A DNA stretch of 22,564 nucleotides. Source: Virgibacillus_O xinjiangensis (GTDB taxonomy: Bacteria; Bacillota; Bacilli; Bacillales; Amphibacillaceae). The stretch spans positions 1-22,564 of the forward strand of contig NZ_JBHRSA010000035.1 of assembly GCF_042643145.1 (NCBI RefSeq). Direction: 5' to 3'. A model generated the notes under the pieces. The model was not told where the DNA came from. It worked only from the letters and a program-made list of their open reading frames with translations, and made no database searches. The translations under genes were made by a program, and so were the position numbers. The stretch's first letter is position 1, and each line of letters starts with the position of its first letter. This document shows positions 1 through 6,449 of the stretch, one piece after another.

Positions 1-70
1 GTATACGGGTCCGTACGTACGGTGGTGTGAGAGGACGGAGGTTAGTCACCTCCTCCTACTCGATTTATAG

Positions 71-217
71 CTAGGTTTTCCGATTGCCGGTGATCAGACG
101 ATAGACCAGGACAATGAGTGCGACAACAAGCAGCAGATGGATCAAGCCGCCGGCAATTTCAAATAACAGGCCGATCACCCAAAGAACTAATAAGATGATG
201 AGAATTGTCCAAAGCAT
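71..217 (-). CDS. Small lmo0937-family membrane protein (48 aa)
   Basis: Short, almost entirely hydrophobic protein that begins MLWTILIILLVLWVIGLL and ends with a basic tail (YRLITGNRKT). Length and composition match the lmo0937-type small membrane proteins of Bacillales: two membrane segments (about residues 3-20 and 23-41) joined by a Gly-rich turn. An in-frame upstream ATG would give 61 aa, but I chose the ATG at 217 because AAAGGAGG lies just upstream of it and because 48 aa is the family's usual size. It is divergent from fabZ. Members of this family are generally thought of as stress or envelope proteins of unknown function. A weak sigma-B-like promoter lies upstream (255-280). A short hairpin (GGAGGT/ACCTCC, about 41-57) lies downstream without a T-run. 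Confidence 0.8.
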   Translation of the reverse strand: MLWTILIILLVLWVIGLLFEIAGGLIHLLLVVALIVLVYRLITGNRKT

Positions 218-254
218 GGGTAACCTCCTTTCTATGTTGCTGTATTTGTAGTCC

Positions 255-280
255 ATTCCTTTTTCAGCGGATGGACAAAC
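255..280 (-). promoter_or_regulatory. Possible sigma-B-type promoter for the small membrane protein
   Basis: On the minus strand GTTTGT (275-280), a 14-bp spacer and AGGAAT (255-260) resemble the sigma-B consensus GTTTAA-N12-15-GGGWAW. The -10 has one departure from GGG. Weak on its own, but placed correctly for the gene starting at 217. Confidence 0.35.
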
Positions 281-287
281 TTATCTT

Positions 288-296
288 TGGTATAAT
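288..296 (+). promoter_or_regulatory. Extended -10 promoter for fabZ
   Basis: TGGTATAAT (288-296) is a perfect extended -10 element (TGnTATAAT). No convincing -35 is present at the right distance, as is common for extended -10 promoters. It lies 35 bp before the fabZ start and overlaps the region containing the divergent promoter. Confidence 0.6.
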
Positions 297-331
297 GGGG
301 CAGATAGCATTTACGAAGGAGAGATCTGACT

Positions 332-751
332 ATGGACATCGAACAAATCAAAGAAACCATCCCGCATCGCTATCCGTTTCTGCTAGTGGACAAAGTGACA
401 GAGATGGAAGAGGGAAAGCGTGTCGTCGGGTTGAAAAATGTGTCGGCGAACGAGCCGTTTTTTCAAGGGCATTTCCCTGAATATGCGGTCATGCCAGGTG
501 TGCTGATCATTGAAGCACTTGCCCAGGCAGGAGCCATCGGCATGCTCGGAATGGAAGCGAACAAGGGCAAGCTCGGATTCCTGGCCGGAGTTGATAAATG
601 CCGTTTCAAACGTCAGGTAAAACCTGGTGACCAGTTGAAGCTGGATGTTGAAATCGTCCGCGTGAAAGGCCCGGTCGGCAAAGGAAAAGGCATTGCAACT
701 GTTGATGGCGAAGTTGCTTGTGAAGCGGAAATCACGTTCGCCATTAAATAG
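332..751 (+). CDS. fabZ: 3-hydroxyacyl-ACP dehydratase FabZ
   Basis: Dehydrates (3R)-hydroxyacyl-ACP to trans-2-enoyl-ACP in type II fatty acid elongation in the cytosol. The 139-aa protein has the full family length and the N-terminal IPHRYPFLLVDKV signature (residues 10-22). The catalytic hot-dog-fold pair is visible: His47 in GHFPEYAVMPGV and Glu61 in IIEALAQ on the central helix. The ATG at 332 is preceded by AAGGAGAG (316-323). It appears monocistronic: an extended -10 promoter lies upstream and a lipoprotein gene follows after a 141-bp gap. That gap contains an AT-rich palindrome (TTTTTCCGGAAAAA, about 811-824) that might form a weak stem. Nothing in the protein is unusual. Confidence 0.96.
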   Translation: MDIEQIKETIPHRYPFLLVDKVTEMEEGKRVVGLKNVSANEPFFQGHFPEYAVMPGVLIIEALAQAGAIGMLGMEANKGKLGFLAGVDKCRFKRQVKPGDQLKLDVEIVRVKGPVGKGKGIATVDGEVACEAEITFAIK

Positions 752-892
752 AAGCTTCTACATTTAACATGCCCAAATACCGCTCCTGCACCAAAGAAAT
801 TGAGATGCAATTTTTCCGGAAAAATGATGTATCACTTCCTTTAAAATGGTTAAGCTAATCGCGATAGCGAACCACAAAGGAGGAAATGCAAC

Positions 893-1207
893 ATGAATAG
901 GAAATTGCTTATCAAACTTGGTGCACCTGTTCTGGCCCTGTCTTTGGCTGCAGCTTGTGGTACCACCGAGGAAGACCAGCAGCAAGATGACGAAATGATG
1001 GAAGAAGAAGCTCCAGCAACGGAAGAAGATGAAGCGCCATTGAACCAAGAAGATGATAATAATAATGAAAATCCGATGGAAGAAGAAGACGGAATCAATG
1101 AAGACGAAGGTAATGGCGGAAACGGCAACGGTGAAAATGGCGAGAATGGCAATGGTGGAGTCGGCGGCGAAAATGAAAACGGCGACGGCGGCATGGGTGA
1201 ACAATAA
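893..1207 (+). CDS. Small acidic lipoprotein with Asn/Gly-rich tail
   Basis: The 104-aa product has a lipoprotein signal: basic start (MNRKLLIK), hydrophobic stretch and lipobox LAAAC with the acylated Cys at residue 22. The mature part has no visible fold. Residues about 25-72 are dominated by Glu, Asp and Gln, and residues about 73-104 are a Gly/Asn/Glu low-complexity tail. It should be anchored to the outer face of the membrane as a highly negatively charged disordered chain. AAAGGAGG lies before the ATG at 893 and a strong terminator follows. I do not recognise a family; Bacillaceae often carry such short acidic lipoproteins of unknown role. Cation binding or wall spacing would only be guesses. 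Confidence 0.8.
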   Translation: MNRKLLIKLGAPVLALSLAAACGTTEEDQQQDDEMMEEEAPATEEDEAPLNQEDDNNNENPMEEEDGINEDEGNGGNGNGENGENGNGGVGGENENGDGGMGEQ

Positions 1208-1231
1208 CAAAACGCATACATGTATGGTTTA

Positions 1232-1268
1232 AGCAGAACGGCGGGAATGCAGGCGTTCTGCTTTTTCT
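1232..1268 (+). terminator. Rho-independent terminator of the lipoprotein gene
   Basis: AGCAGAACG (1232-1240) pairs perfectly with CGTTCTGCT (1254-1262), loop of 13 nt, followed by a T-run. It lies 25 bp after the stop codon. Confidence 0.9.
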
Positions 1269-1485
1269 GTGTGGAGCGGTTGTTGGGTGGTGGTAGTGGT
1301 GGAGGTCAGCTGACCGCTGGAATCCGTTAACTAGCGGGGAGCGGTGGATCAGATGAAGCGCCTAGAATCCGCTAACTCGCGAGGAGCCATACATGCCGGC
1401 AATGGTTTGATGATCGCTGGGACTCTGTCCACCCCTAGTGATGAAATCCATGCGGTTGGGTATAGTAAGATGATAGGGGGGATAA
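1269..1485. other. Intergenic stretch with a degenerate repeat
   Basis: No gene seen. Two similar blocks, AATCCGTTAACTAGCGGGGA at 1321 and AATCCGCTAACTCGCGAGGA at 1366, lie 45 bp apart in a GC-rich stretch. This may be a decayed relative of the tandem repeats elsewhere in the window, but the spacing is not regular enough to be sure. Confidence 0.4.
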
Positions 1486-1647
1486 ATGATGATCAATCAG
1501 GACTTTGACAAATTCATCAAGTACCAGGAGAAGGCAAAGGCCAATGAACCAGGCCGTGCTGGAAAACACGCAAAGAACTTGGACCCGGCAACAAATAACC
1601 GTAAAACTTCCAACAGCCACCCAGGGGCAGAAGGACGGGAGCGTTAA
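1486..1647 (+). CDS. Very small hydrophilic protein (53 aa), unknown
   Basis: Short gene with a strong ribosome site (AGGGGGGAT, ending 3 bp before the first ATG). A second ATG follows immediately at 1489 and gives a slightly better spacing, so the start may be either. The product begins MMINQDFDKFIKYQEKAK and then becomes Asn, Lys, Gly and Pro rich (PGRAGKHAKNLDP, ending PGAEGRER). It has no membrane segment or signal. A perfect 16-bp-stem terminator begins 13 bp after the stop, which supports expression as a single unit. I do not recognise a family. The composition is like the many small stress- or spore-associated proteins of Bacillaceae, but no specific role can be assigned. Confidence 0.6.
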   Translation: MMINQDFDKFIKYQEKAKANEPGRAGKHAKNLDPATNNRKTSNSHPGAEGRER

Positions 1648-1659
1648 CAGGGAAATATA

Positions 1660-1696
1660 AAGCAAGCAGCCACTCCGGCCGAGTGGCTGCTTGCTT
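1660..1696. terminator. Bidirectional terminator between convergent small genes
   Basis: Perfect inverted repeat with 16-bp arms (AAGCAAGCAGCCACTC, 1660-1675, and its complement at 1681-1696) and a 5-nt loop. It lies between the plus gene ending at 1647 and the minus gene ending at 1700. The flank on the minus side is T-rich in transcript sense (TTATATTT), that on the plus side less so. Confidence 0.85.
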
Positions 1697-1699
1697 GAA

Positions 1700-1831
1700 T
1701 CAATCTTCTTTCTGTTCTTCTTTGTTGCCTTTCGCTTCATCCATTTGGTTGTCCTGAAGCTGTGATCCTTGCTCCGTATCTTTCGGATCACGGATGACAT
1801 TTTTTCTTTCTTTATCTTTTTCACTCATCAT
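1700..1831 (-). CDS. Very small charged protein (43 aa) at the end of the gas vesicle region
   Basis: A 43-aa reading frame starting MMSEKDKERKNVIRDPK and ending KEEQKED, with no Cys or Trp and a very high charged fraction, so probably disordered. It has a strong ribosome site (AGGAGGAGAT) before tandem ATGs at 1831 and 1828. It lies 53 bp after gvpT on the same strand and ends at the bidirectional terminator. It occupies the place where gvpU sits in the B. megaterium cluster, but it is too short to be GvpU and shows no recognisable similarity to it. A sigma-B-like element in the gap (1853-1879) may give it a separate transcript. Function unknown. Confidence 0.6.
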   Translation of the reverse strand: MMSEKDKERKNVIRDPKDTEQGSQLQDNQMDEAKGNKEEQKED

Positions 1832-1852
1832 TATCTCCTCCTGTTATTCGAT

Positions 1853-1879
1853 TTACCCACTTTTGCCGACTGGGCAAAC
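1853..1879 (-). promoter_or_regulatory. Possible sigma-B-type promoter for the 43-aa gene
   Basis: Minus strand: GTTTGC (1874-1879), 15-bp spacer, GGGTAA (1853-1858), matching GTTTAA-N12-15-GGGWAW reasonably. A short TTTGCC/GGCAAA inverted repeat (1862-1878) overlaps it and could instead be a weak end-of-gvpT hairpin without a T-run. Confidence 0.4.
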
Positions 1880-1884
1880 ATCCA

Positions 1885-2508
1885 TCAGGATTTTACGGCT
1901 GGTTTGGACTGGCCGTTTTTCTTGCTTGCCGGCTGCTTTTTCGTTGGTGCTTTTGCTTTATTGGCCGGTGCCTTGGTATCGATTTTCGGTTTGGAGGATT
2001 TCTGTTCATTAGTTTCTGCACGATCATTGATTTCTTCTTCCTGGTCATTGCTTTCTTCCCGTGTGGAGTCGTTGTCCTCTTCAGCCTCATGCCCCTGTGC
2101 TGCTTTCATGTCATTCGACTGGAGCTGGGAATCGTCGGTCGAGCTCTCATCTTCGTTTTGATTTTCCTGTGAAGCTTCCTCGTCCTGATCGCCACGCTTC
2201 TTCACCTTGCTGCTCAATTGCTTGGTCTTATCGCTGGCAGTCGTGCGGATCTGATCATATTTATCACGGGCGTTCGTGCTGATCTCATTATACTTATCCC
2301 TTGTCGAATCGCTCAGCTCCCTGGATTTGGTGACTGTCTTATCTTTGATGTTGCCTGCCTGGGTGCTGACATCCTCACGCATTTCCTTCCCGGATTTCGG
2401 TGCCATGAATAAAGTGGTTGCCACACCAAGAGCATAACCGATCACGCCACCGCGGATCACGTCCTTCTGTGTGTATAGTTTCTTTTCACTGTTTTTCTCT
2501 TCACTCAT
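1885..2508 (-). CDS. gvpT: Gas vesicle protein GvpT (YtxH-like)
   Basis: The 207-aa protein has an N-terminal YtxH-like segment (about residues 17-45): a hydrophobic Gly-rich stretch, GGVIGYALGVATTLFMAPKS, followed by KEMREDV. Next comes a helical region with three 11-residue repeats (about 69-101, each with a D-K pair at 71-72, 82-83 and 93-94), then a long Glu/Asp/Ser/Gln-rich segment and a Lys/Pro/Ala-rich basic tail. This architecture and its place after gvpJ fit GvpT of the B. megaterium cluster, an accessory protein of unclear role. AGGAGGTTATATC precedes the ATG at 2508. It is separated from gvpJ by 232 bp holding a repeat array, so its transcription may be partly uncoupled. YtxH-domain proteins outside gvp clusters look similar, so the name leans on context. 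Confidence 0.75.
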   Translation of the reverse strand: MSEEKNSEKKLYTQKDVIRGGVIGYALGVATTLFMAPKSGKEMREDVSTQAGNIKDKTVTKSRELSDSTRDKYNEISTNARDKYDQIRTTASDKTKQLSSKVKKRGDQDEEASQENQNEDESSTDDSQLQSNDMKAAQGHEAEEDNDSTREESNDQEEEINDRAETNEQKSSKPKIDTKAPANKAKAPTKKQPASKKNGQSKPAVKS

Positions 2509-2558
2509 GATATAACCTCCTAAAAGAAATTTAATGAAAACATATGCTACAGACCGCT

Positions 2559-2683
2559 CACTCGGGCGCCAGCCCCGCCACTCGGGCCGCGCACCCGCGC
2601 ACTCGGGCGCCAGACGCGCTCACTTGTGCCACATGCACTGCCACTCGGTCGCCAGCCCCCGCCACTCGGGCCGCCACATGCCA
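2559..2683. repeat. 21-bp tandem repeat array (type A) inside the gvp operon
   Basis: Six copies of a CACTCGGGCSNCA-type unit start at 2559, 2579, 2600, 2621, 2642 and 2663, that is 20, 21, 21, 21 and 21 bp apart. The rest of each unit is GC-rich and variable. The array lies in the gap between gvpJ and gvpT, with no gene of its own. The stretch 2684-2740 after it shows nothing recognisable. Confidence 0.85.
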
Positions 2684-2740
2684 CGTATAAAGCACACTTC
2701 CCTCACATCACCCACCCTACACCCGCCTGAGCAGCAGCTT

Positions 2741-3067
2741 CTATAGCCGGCTTCCTTCGCCGAGCTTGCTTTCCAGCTTCTCGAGCCGTTGCTGGAGCCG
2801 TTCGTTTTCTTCCTTCAATTGATTCTGTTCACTTTTTGCTGCTTGGGAATTGAGGTATGGATCGTTTTCCCACCAGTCCATGCCGATTTCCTTCGCCTTG
2901 TCGACAGAGGCGACGATCAAGCGGATTTTGATGGACAGAAGTTCGACGTCGGCGATCCCGACGCGGATGTCACCGGCGATGACCACCCCCTTATCGAGGA
3001 CGGTTTCCAGGACATCGACGAGGTTGCTGGATTGGTTCATGGTCTGTGGAGAATGTTCGCTGGCCAT
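2741..3067 (-). CDS. gvpJ: Gas vesicle protein GvpJ (minor GvpA-like)
   Basis: The 108-aa protein carries a GvpA-type core (about residues 15-65): LVDVLETVLDKGVVIAGDIRV and VELLSIKIRLIVASVDKAKE, which aligns with the alpha-beta-beta-alpha unit of the shell protein. The core is followed by a polar linker and a Leu-heptad coiled coil (QLKEENERLQQRLEKLESKL, about residues 81-102). In known systems GvpJ is a minor component used in nucleation or tip assembly; that role is inferred from the family. ATG at 3067 with AAAGGAGG upstream; 23 bp after gvpK. The coiled coil distinguishes it from GvpB and GvpS in this cluster. Confidence 0.9.
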   Translation of the reverse strand: MASEHSPQTMNQSSNLVDVLETVLDKGVVIAGDIRVGIADVELLSIKIRLIVASVDKAKEIGMDWWENDPYLNSQAAKSEQNQLKEENERLQQRLEKLESKLGEGSRL

Positions 3068-3090
3068 GGCAGTGGCCTCCTTTCCTATGT

Positions 3091-3417
3091 TTATAAGAGA
3101 TTTCCCAATGGGCCGAGGTCGATGTTCAAGTCCTCATCATCCAGCCCGAAAATGTCTTTCAGCTCATCCATTTTCATATCGAGGTTCATCAGGGCGACCC
3201 CGATGTTCTCGATTTCTTCTTCACTCAAGGTTCCACCGTCCACGCGCCGGATGGCCTGGCGTTCGACCAGCTGCCGCAACAGTTCGATGACGGTGAGCAC
3301 CAGCTGGGCCAAGCCTTCCTCCGCACTGTCGGAGTCGATGTGGATCCGGCCGCTTTTTTCGGGGCGGTGGTCCAGATTGCCAAGGGATCCGGCGTTATTC
3401 AGATTGATGGATGACAC
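3091..3417 (-). CDS. gvpK: Gas vesicle protein GvpK
   Basis: The 108-aa protein matches the GvpK family: RIHIDSDSAEEGLAQLVLTV, then LLRQLVERQAIRRVDGGTLSE and EEIENIGVALMNLDMKMDEL in the C-terminal half. GvpK is an essential accessory assembly protein in known clusters; its biochemical role is not settled. The start is GTG at 3417 with AAAGGAGG a short distance upstream. This site lies inside the end of gvpS, and the two genes overlap by 23 bp, so translation is probably coupled. The C-terminus (DEDLNIDLGPLGNLL) is acidic and hydrophobic. Length is near the family norm. Confidence 0.92.
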   Translation of the reverse strand: MSSINLNNAGSLGNLDHRPEKSGRIHIDSDSAEEGLAQLVLTVIELLRQLVERQAIRRVDGGTLSEEEIENIGVALMNLDMKMDELKDIFGLDDEDLNIDLGPLGNLL

Positions 3418-3658
3418 GGTTCAATTCCTCCTTTTCGCGGTCGAATTCGTTGGAAGACAAGGCTTCCGCCGCTTTCTGGTTGGACTCTAGCAGGGTTTCC
3501 ACTGAGGAGATCAACACCCGGAGATCCAGGTAGACGAGATCCACGCCGGCAATGGACAGGATCAGGTCCCCCTTGATGGCAACCCCCTTATCGAGGACAA
3601 CATCCAGTACATCGATCAGGCCGACTTCCTTGTTTTCAAATTCATGCCGATTTGCCAC
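3395..3658 (-). CDS. gvpS: Gas vesicle protein GvpS (GvpA-like)
   Basis: The 87-aa member of the GvpA/J/S family has a core running from VGLIDVLDVVLDKGVAIKGD to LDLRVLISSVETLLES (about residues 12-60), followed by a short charged tail (EFDREKEELNRVIHQ). In Bacillus clusters GvpS sits between gvpL and gvpK, as here. The start is GTG at 3658 preceded by GGGGGAGG; no better ATG is in frame. It overlaps gvpK by 23 bp and lies 18 bp after gvpL. It is probably a minor shell or nucleation component, by analogy with GvpJ. Confidence 0.88.
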   Translation of the reverse strand: MANRHEFENKEVGLIDVLDVVLDKGVAIKGDLILSIAGVDLVYLDLRVLISSVETLLESNQKAAEALSSNEFDREKEELNRVIHQSE

Positions 3659-3676
3659 AGGATTTTTTCCTCCCCC

Positions 3677-4480
3677 TTAGCTGATTTTTGCGAAATGGTA
3701 GGATGGCCATGGACCGGTCACTTCCATGATCCAGCCTTCATCCTTCGACTGCTCCTGGAGCTGTTTGACCTTCTCCAGAAAATCTTCCACTGCGTCCTTC
3801 TCCAGCATGTAGACACTGTTCCAGCACATTTCTTCCTGTCTGCCGGTCACGTCGCGGTTCCAGTTCTTCTTCACTTCGGTGCCACTGCTCAGTTCCTGCA
3901 ACTGCTCATGGATGTCTTCAGAAAAACGGTGCTTTTCCCGCTCTGCTTCCTGATCGATCAGCTGGTCCAGCTTGCGCTTTTCCAAGTACTGCCGGCCGGG
4001 GGAGAGGTTGGAGATTTCCTCGCGCTTTTCCTCGACATTCTCATTGCGGGCGCCGACAGCTTCCTTCACTTTGCTGGATTCACAGTAGATTTTCAGGATC
4101 CATTCTTCCTTGTCTTCAATCTCGCCAAAGATTTCCTGCATCCGCTGTTTATGGGGCTCCAGCGTGTTTTTCAGGCTTTGTTCGCTGGAATAGATGGTGC
4201 AGAATTTCATCGGAATGACCGGATACTTTTCGTACAGCTTCATCAGTGCTTCGTGATGATGGAAGGCTTTTTCATGCAGCCAGTTCGGATCTTCTGTCTT
4301 CTGTTTCAGCTGTTCTTCCCCGTATTCCTCCGGGTCAAGTTCACACACGACCGCTTCGACCCCATCAAGCAGCAGGCTGTACGTATCATGCTCGTCGTCC
4401 AGCCCCTTGCAGGCGGGTAGGGGATCGGTGTGTTCGTCCCGTTCTGGGATGATTCCGTATAAGTAGATCAATTTCTCCAT
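3677..4480 (-). CDS. gvpL: Gas vesicle protein GvpL (GvpF/L family)
   Basis: The 267-aa GvpF/L-family protein begins MEKLIYLYGIIPERDEH, the typical start of the ferredoxin-like N-domain. It has VIPMKFCTIYSSEQSLKNTL in the middle (about residues 90-109), a Glu/Lys-rich helical region, and the family's C-terminal WIMEVTGPWPSYHFAKI (about 250-266). Family members interact with GvpA and are required for vesicle formation; in halophile systems GvpL acts as a hub for accessory proteins (established for the family, not shown here). ATG at 4480 with GAGGAA upstream; 9 bp after gvpG. The paralogue gvpF lies just upstream in the operon and shares the same C-terminal GPWPxYxF motif. Confidence 0.92.
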   Translation of the reverse strand: MEKLIYLYGIIPERDEHTDPLPACKGLDDEHDTYSLLLDGVEAVVCELDPEEYGEEQLKQKTEDPNWLHEKAFHHHEALMKLYEKYPVIPMKFCTIYSSEQSLKNTLEPHKQRMQEIFGEIEDKEEWILKIYCESSKVKEAVGARNENVEEKREEISNLSPGRQYLEKRKLDQLIDQEAEREKHRFSEDIHEQLQELSSGTEVKKNWNRDVTGRQEEMCWNSVYMLEKDAVEDFLEKVKQLQEQSKDEGWIMEVTGPWPSYHFAKIS

Positions 4481-4489
4481 AGAATTTCC

Positions 4490-4747
4490 TCACTTCTTTC
4501 TCTTGGTCATTTCTTCTATTTGTTCCATTTCCCGTTTCTTTGCAATTTCATATCGGAGGAGCAGTTCTGATTCCTGCTGCTTGTAGGCATCGTCCTCGAT
4601 TTCCCCGAGTTCATACATCATCTGCAGGTGGATCAGTTTCTGCTGGATATGCTCCAGGTCGTAAAATTCCCTGTCCACTTCTTCCTTCACTTTCTCGCCG
4701 ATTTTGACGACCATGTTGATGGGGGAAGTGAAGAGTTTATGGATCAT
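4490..4747 (-). CDS. gvpG: Gas vesicle protein GvpG
   Basis: The 85-aa highly charged helical protein has the GvpG-family start MIHKLFTSPINMVVKIGEKV, then VDREFYDLEHIQQKLIHLQM and MYELGEIEDDAYKQQESEL. This is the conserved pattern seen in GvpG and GvpG-like helical accessory proteins. It starts at 4747 by an ATGA overlap with the gvpF stop, indicating coupled translation, and ends 9 bp before gvpL. Its role is accessory and it is thought to act with GvpF and GvpL. Length matches the family. Confidence 0.92.
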   Translation of the reverse strand: MIHKLFTSPINMVVKIGEKVKEEVDREFYDLEHIQQKLIHLQMMYELGEIEDDAYKQQESELLLRYEIAKKREMEQIEEMTKRKK

Positions 4748-5514
4748 GGGGTTTCCTGCTCTTCCACTTTCAATTGGATGTTGATGAAGTTATAGGCCGG
4801 CCATGGCCCGGTATATTTGAAATCGACCCGGTCCTGCCACTTATCATGCAATTCATTGACCTTCTCATCGAAGGCCGCCTCCTGTTCCCGGTCGATCAGA
4901 TAGGCGGCATTGAGCAGCATCTTCTCGCCAATCGGGTCATTCGTTTTCACTGCTTCTGCCAGCGGCTTCAATGGTTCATGGATTTCCGTCTCCATTTGCT
5001 TCTGCATATCCTGGAAAAAGTCCTTGGCCATTTCCCCGAGCTGGATCCGGTCAAAATAGCCGGCAGCTTCTGACTTGGATTGGACGACCTTCTTCTTTTG
5101 GACGACCTGCTCATTCTGATTGATATGTTTTTCGAGCCAGTCCTTCTTTCCGATCACCTTGAGGCCGACTTCGATTTTCCCCTTGATTTGCGGGAACAGT
5201 GTTTCCAGCTGCGGATAAAGGCTTTCCGCGAGAGCCTCGACGTCTTCATCGGTATGGAAGACATTCCCGAAGCTAATCGGTACGACGGTATCGGATGACT
5301 CCATCACCGTGGAAATGACTTGCTGATGCATCATCAGATTTTCTCTGCTTGGATGGTAGATTTTCATCGGCACTTCGGTGACGACCATGGCGGCATCCTT
5401 ATAATGGATGGTGCGGATGTCCCGTGTTTCTCCTTCAAAGTCGATTGCGCCGAACGAGGCCGCTTCATCTGTCTGTATGCAGCAAAATACATAGATTCCC
5501 TGCTCTTCACTCAT
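4744..5514 (-). CDS. gvpF: Gas vesicle protein GvpF
   Basis: The 256-aa GvpF/L-family protein begins with GIYVFCCIQTDE (about residues 5-16). It has HQQVISTVMESSDTVVPISF (about 63-82), the conserved helix and strand leading to the F-G-x-V-F segment, and the C-terminal VDFKYTGPWPAYNFINI motif (about 231-247). GvpF is needed for assembly and is thought to bind GvpA; it is also reported on the inner vesicle surface in cyanobacteria. The start ATG at 5514 overlaps the gvpN stop (ATGA), and GGGGGAAG lies just upstream. The stop overlaps gvpG in the same manner, making N-F-G a translationally coupled set. Confidence 0.93.
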   Translation of the reverse strand: MSEEQGIYVFCCIQTDEAASFGAIDFEGETRDIRTIHYKDAAMVVTEVPMKIYHPSRENLMMHQQVISTVMESSDTVVPISFGNVFHTDEDVEALAESLYPQLETLFPQIKGKIEVGLKVIGKKDWLEKHINQNEQVVQKKKVVQSKSEAAGYFDRIQLGEMAKDFFQDMQKQMETEIHEPLKPLAEAVKTNDPIGEKMLLNAAYLIDREQEAAFDEKVNELHDKWQDRVDFKYTGPWPAYNFINIQLKVEEQETP

Positions 5515-6437
5515 GTTTCTTCCCCCACTTTCACTTTTCTTGCTTCCTGTTCCAGCTGCTTCCGCACTCTGGAATGGTTCTTTTCTTCCACCGAGTTTTT
5601 CAGTGGGAACCAGGTGATATCCAGGCAGAGCCGGACAAAATCATCATTATTCCCATCAATCGGTATACCTTGGCGGGAGGCGATATCAGCAATCATCAGG
5701 CAGGCGCGCAGGCCGGGTCCGTTCCCATCTTCCTTCTGGGAGGATAGTCCACGCACTTTCTGCATGAAGCGGACAATGGCTTCAGCTTCCCCCTGTTCCA
5801 GATCTGTTTTGCTCCTTATGGCCATTGCCTCAGCCTCTGTATCCATCGAATCCATCGGCAGTGTCACCATCCGGTCGAGCAGGGCATCCTGCGTGGAGAA
5901 CACGCCGGCATATTCTCCCGGATTGCTCGTGAAAATGACGGAGAACTCCGGGTGGACCTTCATATAGGTGCCTTTCTGCTTGGTTCCGTACAGTGGCAGG
6001 ATCTTCTCCTCGAGAATCGGCAGAAATATATTGTTCGTTTCCGGCCGGGAGCGGGTGAACTCGTCATATACGAGGGTATAGCCTTTCCGGATGGCCTCGA
6101 GAAGCCGTCCATCGGTCCAGGATTCGCTCACATTTTCTTCGATCTTATAGACGCTCCGCACATAGTTGTCCTTCAGCTTGCTGCGTGTATAGCCGGAGTA
6201 GGTGCCGATGAGGTCCTCATTGGAGAGGTCCTGGTTGCCGTGAATCAGCATGACCGGCCGCTTCCGCTGTTTGGCGATATGGAGGGCAAGGGTCGTTTTT
6301 CCGATACCCGATGACCCGGTGAAATGGACAGGATAGCCCGCATCCAGATAGTTCAAGCCACGGTCGATGAGCCCCTGGTAATAGGTCGATTCCTCATAGA
6401 GCTGATTCTGCTGTTGGATTGCTTTGCTGTCCGCCAT
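5511..6437 (-). CDS. gvpN: Gas vesicle AAA+ ATPase GvpN
   Basis: The 308-aa MoxR-type AAA+ ATPase shows Walker A GSSGIGKT at residues 41-48, Walker B TLVYDEF at 121-127, a sensor-1-like VIFTSNP at 167-173, and LLDRM with a candidate arginine finger at Arg189. In known systems GvpN supports vesicle growth or widening, probably as a chaperone or remodelling ATPase. All the nucleotide-handling motifs look intact. ATG at 6437 with AGGGGGAA upstream, 12 bp after gvpR. It shares the ATGA junction with gvpF. Confidence 0.94.
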   Translation of the reverse strand: MADSKAIQQQNQLYEESTYYQGLIDRGLNYLDAGYPVHFTGSSGIGKTTLALHIAKQRKRPVMLIHGNQDLSNEDLIGTYSGYTRSKLKDNYVRSVYKIEENVSESWTDGRLLEAIRKGYTLVYDEFTRSRPETNNIFLPILEEKILPLYGTKQKGTYMKVHPEFSVIFTSNPGEYAGVFSTQDALLDRMVTLPMDSMDTEAEAMAIRSKTDLEQGEAEAIVRFMQKVRGLSSQKEDGNGPGLRACLMIADIASRQGIPIDGNNDDFVRLCLDITWFPLKNSVEEKNHSRVRKQLEQEARKVKVGEET

Positions 6438-6449
6438 GATTGCTTCCCC

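Noticed and set aside
11..22. Perfect 12-bp palindrome CCGTACGTACGG at the window start
   Set aside because: Short, alone, and at the edge; no gene context to interpret it.
1435..1824. 129-codon minus-strand frame starting MKKIKKEKMSS
   Set aside because: It is out of frame with the 43-aa gene, which has the better ribosome site, and it runs through the terminator and over the opposite 53-aa gene.
3644..4420. 258-codon plus-strand frame opposite gvpL
   Set aside because: Shadow of a coding strand with certain gas vesicle identity; Phe/Leu-rich by codon complement.
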